Assembly (NCBI GenBank): GCA_964016985.1
Contig: OZ024824.1
Coordinates: 123,376,839 to 123,440,838, forward strand
Reading direction: 5' to 3'
DNA from: Anodontia alba
Lineage: Eukaryota > Mollusca > Bivalvia > Lucinida > Lucinidae
Length of the DNA: 64,000 nt
The notes under the pieces are model-generated. The model saw nothing but the letters and a program-made list of their open reading frames with translations, did no database searches and was not told the origin of the DNA. The position numbers and the translations under genes are program-made. Positions 53,298 through 61,839 of the stretch are shown in pieces (positions within the stretch are counted from its first letter, which is position 1; each line of letters starts with the position of its first letter).

Positions 53298-53729
53298 AAC
53301 CAGTGGTCCGATATGTCAGCAGTAACCGTACCACAGACAGCTTGACTCCACTCCACATTCGGTGGCAATGTACTTTCTTGCCAGCCCAACAAACAATATC
53401 CAAAACAACAAAACTTTGCTTTGTGCAGCTCGTGGATAAAGAATCAGTGATGTACATGCAAATATAAATTTTCAAGCAGGCTAGGGTGGCAACGAAATCT
53501 TTACTGTATTACATTTTGACTGACCATATACCTGTGTATTTCTTATGCAGCGCATGGTAGACATCCATTACTTGATACGTGTGTGTGCACAAAAATAAAA
53601 ATCAGAGTACTTTTTCATAAAAAAATAAAAATGCTTAACTTCTGTCCGGGTATATATTTCTCACTTAAGAATGTTAATTTCTATGGAGCTGTTCATCCAA
53701 ATTCAGTTTGGGTTGCTGCATTAAAGAGT

Positions 53730-53820
53730 CATTACGAAAACACGCCCATTCAAATATATTGAGAATTTTACCACCAAAACTGTAAATATTCAGATACTCG
53801 TAAAAACTGATATTTTTCGG
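53730..53820 (+). mobile_element. Hairpin MITE family, copy 23, left fragment
   Basis: CATTACGAAAACACGCCCAT through ATTGAGAATTTTACCACC to CTGATATTTTTC. The hairpin and right half are absent; it abuts the SAM-like coding fragment. Confidence 0.8.
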
Positions 53821-53829
53821 CTGTATGTG

Positions 53830-54209
53830 CTTCATCCGAAGTTGCCCCGCCATTTTGACTCGTTGAAGTCGCTGTTTGGCTGGCTGATGGCGCGCGCATA
53901 TCATTTGAACTTATTTGATCGGCGCGCCGTTGATCGGCACACGAGGTGCTGTTGTCTCGAAGGTGATAGTCTTTCCTCCATTCAGCACTCGGTAACATTG
54001 GAGGATGATTTTTTTTGTCCCCGAGTGAGTTTTGACTTTGAAAAGTCATCTGCGTCCAACAATCTGATGGCTTCTAGTGACGTGAAGCCTTCCTCAAAAA
54101 GTCTAGCTGCTGCCTCTTCTCCAATTTTGTTTTCGGAGGTCCATTGCAACACAAACTGTTCCGGGGTTAAAGTTGTTATTTCAACTACGTTTTTCGTTGG
54201 ATTTTCCAT
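53830..54209 (-). pseudogene. Fragment with a SAM-like domain, probably from a mobile element
   Basis: Starts at ATG 54209: MENPTKNVVEITTLTPEQFV, then WTSENKIGEEAAARLFEEGF and TSLEAIRLLDADDFSKSKL, an amphipathic helical segment with SAM/death-fold character. A frameshift near 53985 leads into a Ser/Ala-rich stretch (APSASQTATSTSQNGGA). The frame is cut off by the MITE fragment at 53730-53820. I do not recognise a specific family. Repeat-associated N-terminal domains of this kind occur in retroelement gag proteins, but the assignment is only a guess. The region 54210-54700 upstream has no clear content. Confidence 0.45.
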
Positions 54210-54892
54210 AGTTATGTAAGCATCATTTTGCGTTTAGCTGATTTATGATGGCAAACAATCTGTTGATTTTTTTACACACAACACGTCTGGAAGTTCGTTA
54301 GTCTATCGTCCATTTCTGCCACAAAGTCAAATTGTTGAATCTAGTTTGTAAATAAAAGTCAAAAAAGGATTTCCATTGGAAACAAAGAACGCACAAAACC
54401 ACAAACGATAATCCTTTTCGCATATTTTGATTCATACTCTTTGAACAGTTACATTTTTCCACATAGTATTTTTTAACTAGGAACAATTTGCAAAATATTT
54501 CCAGTATGGCGGATAGCGATGCTGCTGGCTGCGCGCTGCTGAAATTAATGCTGCAGGGCCGCCAAAGACAGAATCCAAAAACCAATGCTCCTGGAGGGAT
54601 AAGCCAATTACCTGTTTGTGGATTATTATCACCTGACAAATGAGGCGTAGATAAGCCAGTTCCTGGAATCCGGGGCATCAACAATATCTAATGCAAGCTT
54701 GCACAAGGATCATTTATTAAAAGAATGATCCATAAAGACAAGCACGGGGTTTTGGAGGGTCACCATGTGTAATACCAAGTATCCTATTCATTGATAAATA
54801 CTGCAAAGGATAGGGGTCCCAAAAGGAATCCTTGGGGACCCCTGCGAAATAAAGTCAATAAAATTAATAACTAAACTAAACAATTTAATCTT

Positions 54893-55083
54893 CTCATTTC
54901 TGCTAAAAAAATAGACTGTAGGTACTCGTTAGAACCGCTTTGGCGAGGGGGTTCTAACGTGTACCCACAATCTATGTTTTTAAGCAGAAATCAGAACAAA
55001 TAATTCATACCCTGTAAATTCCAGCTTTTCTATATAAAAGTGGGGTTTAAGGGGGTCAAAATTATATAGGCAACTTTTCGTGG
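54893..55083 (+). mobile_element. Hairpin MITE family, copy 24, right part
   Basis: Begins in the left hairpin arm (TCATTTCTGCT) and contains the whole hairpin (GTACTCGTTAGAACCGC, one arm GAGGGGGTTCTAACGTG). It ends TTATATAGGCAACTTTTCGTGG. Confidence 0.8.
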
Positions 55084-55121
55084 TTTTATCGAAATACAAA
55101 AAGTGTTGTAAGTATCATGCG

Positions 55122-55358
55122 TAAAAAATGTAAAAGAAAAGTCCAAGGAGTGTGTAAGCGCAAATCAAACAAACGTACGAAAAGAACCAAAATAAGCTCA
55201 CTCTCTTTCCCAAGCGAGGTAATCTCAATGCAAAATGGACTGAAAGTATAAGGACAGAATAACACAAGGCAAAACTTAAAACGAATCACCTTGTAGAATA
55301 AACCACAAAGTAGCAAAGGGTAAGACTAACATCGGAACCACCGCCTTAGAACGGTGAG
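55122..55358 (-). mobile_element. Penelope-like 3' fragment with internal deletion
   Basis: GTAAAAGAAAAGTCCAAGGA jumps directly to AAGCGCAAATCAAACAAACG, omitting ~70 bp. It continues to CACCGCCTTAGAACGG. Confidence 0.75.
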
Positions 55359-55387
55359 TACCTTTCTAGAATATATTTTTTTCTACC

Positions 55388-55612
55388 AAGGCATTGTGTC
55401 TGCAATAAAATTTCGAAAACGCTTTGCGAAATTTAAAAAAACGACAGCCCTGCCTAAGAAGTTTGGGAGTAAGGGCTTTATTACAGCAGTTAAAGTCACT
55501 AAGATTTGACAGAGCTCAAGCGAATCTAATAAGTTCAGATATGTATACCCCATATGAAGTACGCCGGGGGACATCGCCACTCAGTAAGGTAATTCTCTTC
55601 TGGCGGTTACAC
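55388..55612 (-). pseudogene. Penelope-like RT C-terminal fragment
   Basis: Minus-strand translation in shifting frames (GDVPRRT-like start, NLSDFNCCNKALTPKLLRQG, FRKAFRNFIA). Corresponds to the LLNQGYRYHKLRKAF region of the copy at 33086. The frame is broken. Confidence 0.7.
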
Positions 55613-55639
55613 CGTATGTAAATGTTTTGGACGGAGTAC

Positions 55640-55810
55640 TGATTAAATCACAGGTTTCATTTCTCTTATGAAATTCTCTATGGCAAGTCTTACAGGACTT
55701 ACAAGACCTTGTTACATCAGCACAGATACCTGGCCAAAAGAAATCATCTATAATCCTCAGGAAAGTCTGTCTAATGCCTAAATTTCTGGACCTCAATGAT
55801 GCATGAGCCA
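55640..55810 (-). pseudogene. Ty3/Gypsy integrase zinc-binding (HHCC) domain fragment
   Basis: The minus-strand translation AHASLRSRNLGIRQTFLRII, then DDFFWPGICADVTRSC and KSCKTCHREFHK, is the N-terminal HHCC zinc-binding module of retroelement integrases (H..SL..HLGI.KT..RI...F.WPG...DV...C.SC..C). It lies just downstream, in transcription order, of the protease fragment at 56041-56289, with no RT between them. Integrase-after-protease fits the Gmr1-type pol order. Only this module remains; the catalytic core is absent. Confidence 0.75.
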
Positions 55811-56005
55811 GAAAGACATACAACAAATCGCCTCGTAGAATAAACCACAAAGCAACAAAGAGTAAGACTAACACCGGGACCACAGCCTTAGAACGGTCGG
55901 TAGAGCAAACCACCGGGGGGTTTAAAGCACTTTTACAGCTAGCTAACTTCACCCTGGGTCACGATGCTACTCTTAATACAGAAATACTTAAAAAATCGGT
56001 TTGTA
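55811..56005 (-). mobile_element. Penelope-like fragment lacking the usual 3' end
   Basis: From GTATTTCTGTATTAAGAGTA (minus strand, 56005 side) through the GACCGTTCTAAGGC block to TATGTCTTTCTGGC. The family's final ~230 bp are missing, which simple target-primed truncation would not give. Inserted between the protease and integrase fragments. Confidence 0.75.
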
Positions 56006-56040
56006 AAATATAATCCATGCACCATGCCTTAGTTTGACCC

Positions 56041-56289
56041 TTAAAATGGGCAATCGACATTAATGACAGCTAAAGGATGCCTTTGTGTAGTTTCATCTAT
56101 CAGAGTCACTGTTGACTCTTTACCAATCAACTGATCCTGTGAAACCAAGTTTCTTCTCACAACCACCCCGGTACAAGCAGTTTCCTTGATTAATACAACC
56201 TTCTGGCCGTCAGCGGTACCTAGTGCTGTTCGCAAATGTGACTTCAAAAAGTAGCAAGCCCCTTCCTTGTCTTTCACATCTGAATGCAA
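56041..56289 (-). pseudogene. Retropepsin-like protease fragment of a Ty3/Gypsy element
   Basis: The 82-residue minus-strand segment contains LRTALGTADGQKVVLIKETA, CTGVVVRRNLV and STVTLIDETTQRHPLAVINV. In this group the active-site motif is of the form DTGCTG. Here the Asp is replaced by Glu (ETACTG), so the catalytic residue is changed. The sequence following, PLAVINVDCPF, matches the substrate-flap region. It follows the gag remnant on the same strand. Confidence 0.65.
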
Positions 56290-56380
56290 GGAATCATCTA
56301 CTTTACCCTGGGTAAGAGACTCTACACCGTCATTGGACCCCCTTTTGTCCTTTTACCTTACAAAAGTTAAACTGGTGACC

Positions 56381-57881
56381 TCACCTTGTTGCATTATCAA
56401 ACTTACTTCCAACCCCTCTACCTTGACCGCGGTTATTTCCTCTACCATAACCTCGACCTCGATAATTACCGCGTCCCCTGTTTAACGAATTATTTCCCTG
56501 AAATTGTGGTCTACTAGTGTCCGCACTAGAGGCAGACACCAATCTTCCTTCGTCATCAACTATATTTGCGCTTGACGCTACTTTCCTATCTGGATTGTTC
56601 CAACACTTATAAGTTATATATATGTGGTTTCCCACAAATCCTACACTTAATTTCCGGCTTGTTGCCCGACCTACTTGCCTCGACCTTACTAAACCCTTTA
56701 CTATCAATATTCTTGCGTTGCCCTTTCGCTGCGCAACTAGATATGCCGTCCGTGCTTTAACAGACAAGTCAGCTTCTCTAGCCATCTCATCTAAATTCTT
56801 AAACGTTTAAGGTTGTAGATCGACATACAGTTCTCTATTACATGATTCTAAAAATTGGTCACCTGCCATAAAATCGCATACGTCTTTTCCACTTTTGCCA
56901 TCGCTTACCATTTGTTTGTTTATGTTGAGGTTTTACGGCCCAGTCAACCCAATGGGGTCATGTCGAGCTCGGTCAGTTTACCTAACCACACGTTTACTGG
57001 GCAGGCTTAGTCCTCTTAGCGGTTAATCAGTATTGTTCACATTCTTTCGCCAGAAACTGACAACTGCCCTTCTTGCATCAGCGGAAGGGAGAGAATAACC
57101 GTCGAAAATATTTCATGATCAATCTCCACGAAAGATTGTTGCCAACCTCGGCGGGGGATGAACCCGCGACCTCCTTTTACTTAAATAACTATTATGTCAA
57201 CTACTGAATAAAAGGTTTTTTGTTCTCGGGCCTACTATAACGAAATCAAAATTCTTAAACAATGCTTATTTCAGTTTATCATAACTGGCCGCGTCCTCAT
57301 CTGATAACCTATCATATACATCTAAGGCCCATCTCTTTAATAAAGTACTTAAATATGTGACCCATAAAGTTGGCTCCCATTTATTTGCTGTTGCATACTT
57401 CTCAAAACGGGACAAATAACTGTCCATTTTGTCTCTTCTATCATCGAAGTACGGCAACTTGGGATCGCATGCCTGTCTTATAAGGTCCTTAGATTTTGCC
57501 TGCGACAAGTTTGTTGTAATTCAAATTTATGGGAAAGTTCTTTATCTTTCTCTAACCCCTGCCGTAACTTTTAGTTCTATTTCTTTATGGGCCTCAATCT
57601 GGGCTTTTCCGGCCTCTGCCTTGGCTCTGGCCTTCACGGCCTCGACTCCTCTGCCTCGGCTCTGGCTTTCTCGGCCTCGACTCTGACCTTCTCCTTATCG
57701 ACCTCAGCCCTAATCTTCTCAGCGCGACTCGGACCTTCTCAGCCTCTGCCGGCTCTGGCCTCGGCCTCGACCTTGGCTTTTCGGCCTCTTGTTCCGCAGC
57801 TCTATCTGCCCCTTGTATTTCTTGCTGCCTAGCTATCCATTCTCTTAATTCCTGTTCTTCATAACCTTCCCTTAATTGCAC
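56381..57881 (-). pseudogene. Ty3/Gypsy gag remnant, interrupted by a SINE
   Basis: Order on the minus strand: an N-terminal charged coiled coil (57881-57594; REWIARQQEIQGADRAAEQE, then EAEKVRVALRR, frameshifted) and a capsid-like segment (57508-57269; KLPYFDDRRDKMDSYLSRFE, KYATANKWEPTLWVTYLS). A SINE replaces part of the domain. It resumes near 56900 (KSGKDVCDFMAGDQF), then MAREADLSVKART and a degraded zinc-knuckle region (HITYKCWNNPDRK). A Gly/Arg-rich tail follows (YRGRGYGRGNNRGQG). Several frameshifts; non-functional. Followed by the protease fragment. Confidence 0.75.
56915..57240 (-). mobile_element. tRNA-derived SINE, copy C, in the gag remnant
   Basis: Same family as 19632-19912: tail TTGACTGGGCCGTAAAACCT with AACATAAACAAACAAA, body CCGCTGATGCAAGAAGGGC, B box GGGTTCATCCCCC (about 57155-57167). 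The A-box half is degraded (to about 57240). Confidence 0.8.
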
Positions 57882-58044
57882 AAGCTATGTCATAATCACA
57901 AACGTAAAATCTCAGGTCGAAATTTAAACAACTTTAATCAAGTTTAAAATTGTCCGACCAAAACGCTGGTCGGAATTTTAACGCGTCCGCATTAAATACG
58001 TAACGGTGACGTTCGGAATTGACGTCTGTTAATAATATAATGTT
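57882..58044. other. Possible leader of the gag remnant
   Basis: Sequence upstream of gag on the minus strand. No primer-binding site or LTR boundary can be set with confidence. Confidence 0.3.
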
Positions 58045-58170
58045 ATTAACCAAGTAATTTCATGTTGACCCGGTTACAGGTCCGAGGTCTGTTGTATTGG
58101 CCGAAGGCCTCGGACCAATACAACAGATCGAGGACCTGTAACTGGGCCAATGTGAAGTTACTTGGTTAAT
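58045..58170. repeat. Large imperfect inverted repeat (hairpin)
   Basis: ATTAACCAAGTAA...GGTTACAGGTCCGAGG..CTGTTGTATTGG pairs with CCAATACAACAG...GAGGACCTGTAAC...TTACTTGGTTAAT. Arms of ~58 bp with a few mismatches, tip CCGAAGGCCTCGG. Confidence 0.85.
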
Positions 58171-60189
58171 GGCAATTTTATTAATTAACTTCAATAATAA
58201 TAATAAAAGTAATAGTAACTTAGAGAAGGGTATATAACTTGATTCATGACAATTTTGTTAATTGAAATTCTATTTTTAGTATCGATGTCACTGGTGTGAT
58301 GATAGATGTCCAAAAATTAAACGCATTAATTGGAAACATAACTGTGCCCAAATATTTAGAACATTTACTATAGTTGTGACACAAAACTAAATAACTTTAA
58401 GAGCAGAAGACAACATTGCACCAAAATGTCTTCTTTTTAAATTGAGCTAAAATTGATTCAAATGTAGGAAAGGGGCATTATTGTCTGAGTTTTACGATAA
58501 GGTAGGCAAAACTAGAAGTTCTATTTCGTTTCAAGCAGTTGTACCATGTACCATTTATGATGGACCATGTACCATCGCACGTGTACCATTCATATATGGA
58601 GCTTGTACTATTGAAAATGGTCCATCGAACCATGTACCATCAAAGATTCTAACACTGCTGCTCGTGTTGTTCCTTTTTTGTCTTTACATTTTAGCCGTGC
58701 TTTATCGAAGGTATTTGAGTACAGGAATTTTCTTCGCGCGCTATCAAAGGTAAACCAATCATATTTAATACTGTTGCGAGAGGTGCGTCCCTGGTAACTA
58801 TGAACGCTAGCTTACAATATTGGCCGAAACATTCATACATATACATAATTAAGTACAAATGTATACTAGTGAGACAGAAAATGATTTATGAACAGTGCAG
58901 TTCTTCGATTTTATACTTGATGAGTTTCTCTGCAGGTTATATCATTCAAACACATTCGTTTTCCTTATTGTTTACATCTTGTATTGCTGACATGTTCGAA
59001 CACAAAAACAAGTCAGTTAACATACTCATTTTGCTGTTTTATATCTGTCCTCCTGAGGTCCAGTTCCAAGCAATTTGCATTTCTTTCATGAATACAGGAT
59101 ACAAGTTTTTTTTATATATATATATTTTACATCGTGTTTATATTTTACATTGTCAGCTGATTCGTATAGGTAATCCGTCATCTTGAATATTCGTTATCGA
59201 ATCTTGTAACCACGTAACCGTGTGACATAATGCTAAGAAGAATAGTCAACTACCAATGGGGACGTCAACGGGCAAAAAAAAATCGCTTAATGACCGGCGT
59301 TAGAAAAAAAATAAATTATTTAGAACCATGCTCAAACGTCCAAGATAAAGCACAGTTGAGTGGGTTGTTACCATTTGAGTACTCGCGCGCTGCGCAGCGG
59401 AGGACCAACATGGCCAATACGAGAAAAAAATGAGCCAATACAGGATTTTTCCGTATTGGCCATGTTTATTTCGGATTAGCCCTGTTTGTTATCTGTATGA
59501 AGCTGGCTGTTTTGGCTGTATAAATGCAATATTATCATAGTTGACGTCTATTAATAACTGAATATATAAACAAAAGAATGTAAGTAAACAGTACCTTTCC
59601 AGTTTATGTCACAAAGTCCCTCAAAAATAGTCCACAGAATTTATAAAACAAATCCTTTGAATAACAGTTTCTGATCCCACAATTTAAAGTTCCTGAATTC
59701 AGAATTTAAGTCCAGAATGAATAAAATATTAAGTAATCCAGTATACATAAATTTCTGATGAAAGTATACAAAGATGCCCAGATAAACATCTTTTCTCCTT
59801 ATATAATATCAAAGAACGTTCTAGAAAAAGAAGTCACTACAAGCGTCCCTTATTTTCCAGGTTCCTTCAAGAAACTTCCGAATATTCTATGATATGCCAA
59901 AAATAACTCAGTCTAGAATCAAGGACATAAACATGTTATTATAAATATGTTGTTCCAGAAAGTTATTTTTGGAAACATAGTAAATAAAGCTATTTATAGA
60001 AACATAGTAAACATATTGTTTAAAACAATTGAACACCCTGTTATATAACAATTACTCTCTTCAAAGAAAAGAAAGATTTATGTAATAAAGCTTTCTTTCT
60101 TTTGCAATAAATCATCATAAAATAAAATACTGATATAAGCAATTACTACCTTACATACAGCAAGTTACAGGAAACCACAGATCAAGACA
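58171..60189. other. Unassigned DNA that may include LTR sequence
   Basis: Between the end of the RNase H remnant and the gag remnant, the place where a shared LTR would lie if the two Gypsy fragments are tandem. A short GTACCAT-type repeat occupies 58540-58645. A hairpin ACATGGCCAATAC/GTATTGGCCATGT spans 59409-59465. No pair of repeats can be matched by eye. Confidence 0.35.
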
Positions 60190-60680
60190 TCATGCTCTAG
60201 ACAGGACGTCAGGAATAAAATTATCTTTTCCTTTGATATGCCTGATGTCAAGATTGTATTCCTGTAACAACTGGCTCTATCTGAGCAACCGCTGATTCAT
60301 GTTTTTCATCTTATGGATGAAAGTCAGCAGATTGTGATCGCTTAAAACAACAATAGGTGAGGACGAAGGAGTCAGATAAACTTCAAAATGTTGAAGAGCA
60401 AGAATGAGAGACAAACATTCTTTCTCTACTGTAGAATAATTCTTTTGATGTTTGTTAAACTTTTTGGAAAAGTAACAAACTTGATGATTTACACCACTGT
60501 TATCCTCTTGCAGCAATACACCACCCGCACCAACATCACTCGCATCTACGGCTAGCTTAAATTCTTCATTAAAATTCGGTACCAAGAGAACTGGCTCACT
60601 TCTCAATATGGCTTTCAGTTTATCAAAGGCATTCTGACAATCACTGGTCCACCTAAACCTCATTCATTTACTAAGTAAAT
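60190..60680 (-). pseudogene. Gypsy RNase H domain
   Basis: The minus-strand frame MRFRWTSDCQNAFDKLKAIL, LLVPNFNEEFKLAVDASDVG (first catalytic Asp), AGGVLLQEDNSG, CYFSKKFNKHQ, YSTVEKECLSLILAL (Glu) and VVLSDHNLLTFIHKMKN (Asp) spans a complete RT-connection/RNase H. Catalytic D-E-D residues are present. After MNQRLLR, a small disruption is followed by LQEYNLDIRHIKGKDNFIPD, the usual RNase H tail (last His/Asp motif). The domain itself is well preserved, but the element is broken elsewhere. Confidence 0.88.
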
Positions 60681-60689
60681 AAGTCAATG

Positions 60690-61534
60690 GCTCAGCAATG
60701 ACAGAAAAAAATATTACATAATTTTCTGTAATAACCAGCCATACCAAGAAACATCATCAGTTGTCTTTTGCATGTGGGCACCGGAAAATCTGAAATAACT
60801 TCAACTTTAGCGTCTATAGGTTTAACCTGACCATGACCCACCGTATGTCCTAGAAATTTTAAAGTTGCATGACAGAATTCACTTTTAGCAATGTTAATTG
60901 TCAGTTTTGCTTCACTTACTTTATCAAAGAATGCTTTGATAGTCCCCAGATGGTAATTCCAATCATCATTGTATATGATGGCATCATCTATGTAAAAAAG
61001 GTAAGAGAAAAGTCCAGGGAGTGCCACAATCACAAACCGCAGCCCTTCCCAGACCCCAACAGGAAGAGGAAACCGACAAATCCAAACAAGCACAAATCGA
61101 ACAAACGTAAGCCTCGCAATGCTCGATTCCAGCTATAATGGTGATGATTAAGCGTTGAAATGTTGCTGGAGAGGTTTCCATTCCGAAAGGCATTACTTTA
61201 TAGTAATATAATCCATCACGATTAACAGATGCTGAGACTCTTTGGCTCTTTCTGTGAGAGGAATTTGCCAAAATCCTTTCAGAAGATCAAATTTAGTTAT
61301 ATATTTCGAATGTCCAATTTTGTCAATACAGTCATCTATTCTTGGGATGGGAAAAGTGTCTGTTTTACTCAAATTACTGACCTTCCTGTAATCGGTGCAC
61401 ATCCGATATGTTCCATCAGGTTTTGGCACATGAATGCAAGGTGAACTCCATTCACTTTGGCTTGGTTCAATGAAATCATTGTTCAGCAAATACTGAATTT
61501 CCTCCTTAAGATATTTTTGTTTTGTTGGGTTCAT
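60690..61534 (-). pseudogene. Gypsy reverse transcriptase, interrupted by a Penelope-like insert
   Basis: The N-terminal part (61534-61193) is NPTKQKYLKEEIQYLLNND, SEWSSPCIHVPKPDGTYRMC, TDYRKVSNL and TKFDLLKGFWQIPLTERAKE (the Asp in KFDLLKG is RT motif A). After a frameshift come NRDGLYYYKVMPFGMETSPA and TFQRLIITIIAGIEHCEAYV. The insert 60994-61107 falls exactly before the catalytic YIDDAIIYNDDW (motif C). Then KSEFCHATLKFLGHTVGHGQ, KVEVISDFPVPTCKRQLM and FLGMAGYYRKL follow. Removing the insert restores the EAYV-YIDD join in frame. Both motif C Asp and the motif A Asp are present. Confidence 0.88.
60994..61107 (-). mobile_element. Penelope-like 3' fragment inside the Gypsy RT
   Basis: AAAAAAGGTAAGAGAAAAGT through CCGCAGCCCTTCCCAGACCC to CAAATCGAACAAACG, ~114 bp. 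It sits between the codons of EAYV and YIDD, with at most a short TA or TAC(A) duplication. Confidence 0.85.
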
Positions 61535-61839
61535 TCTATATGGACAGGTTGTGAGTCCTCAACATTCACATTATGATTAATTTTGTCAGTCCTTGTAGGA
61601 ATGTCCGGAAATAAGTGTTCATATTGATGAATTAACTGTTTCAGTTCCTTTCTTTGGACTGGATCTAGGTGTGAAAGTTTCTGGTCAAGATCCTTTAGAA
61701 TGTCGGAATTCTGGAGTGTTGTTGAAGCAGAATTAGATTTGGTGAAGTTCATGTCTTCAGAGTTCATTTCACTTTGTTCCTGAGGGACTGAACTAACAAC
61801 ACTAATTGGTGCAACAGAAGAGCTATCCCTATCTATTTA

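Larger units (their letters stand above)
52440..53415 (-). pseudogene. Tc1-like transposase remnant, split by a hairpin MITE
   Basis: On the minus strand the N-terminal piece (53415-53298) ends LLTYRTTGYY and continues after the MITE at 52952 with NVRECQRSGRLRKTSVRQ, AGLRARWLIKRLKLTQGHKQ and ARLDWSLERLNWN. This is the helix-turn-helix and GRPR-type linker region of a Tc1 transposase. The catalytic region is degraded by stops and frameshifts (TGLMKERLCYVI near 52670, TDVKYRDDIL near 52490). No terminal repeats were identified. Confidence 0.75.

Noticed and set aside
53827..54219. 130-codon + strand open frame
   Set aside because: It is the antisense of the SAM-like minus-strand frame, which shows better protein character. 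It has no domain of its own.
1793..55083. CRISPR-like regularly recurring palindromes
   Set aside because: The palindromes sit inside ~280-bp elements with terminal repeats. Spacing is irregular, both orientations occur, and the setting is intronic DNA of an animal.
58800..59186. 128-codon open frame on the + strand
   Set aside because: Low-complexity, Ile/Tyr/Phe-rich, with no domain, splice or start context. Expected by chance in AT-rich DNA.
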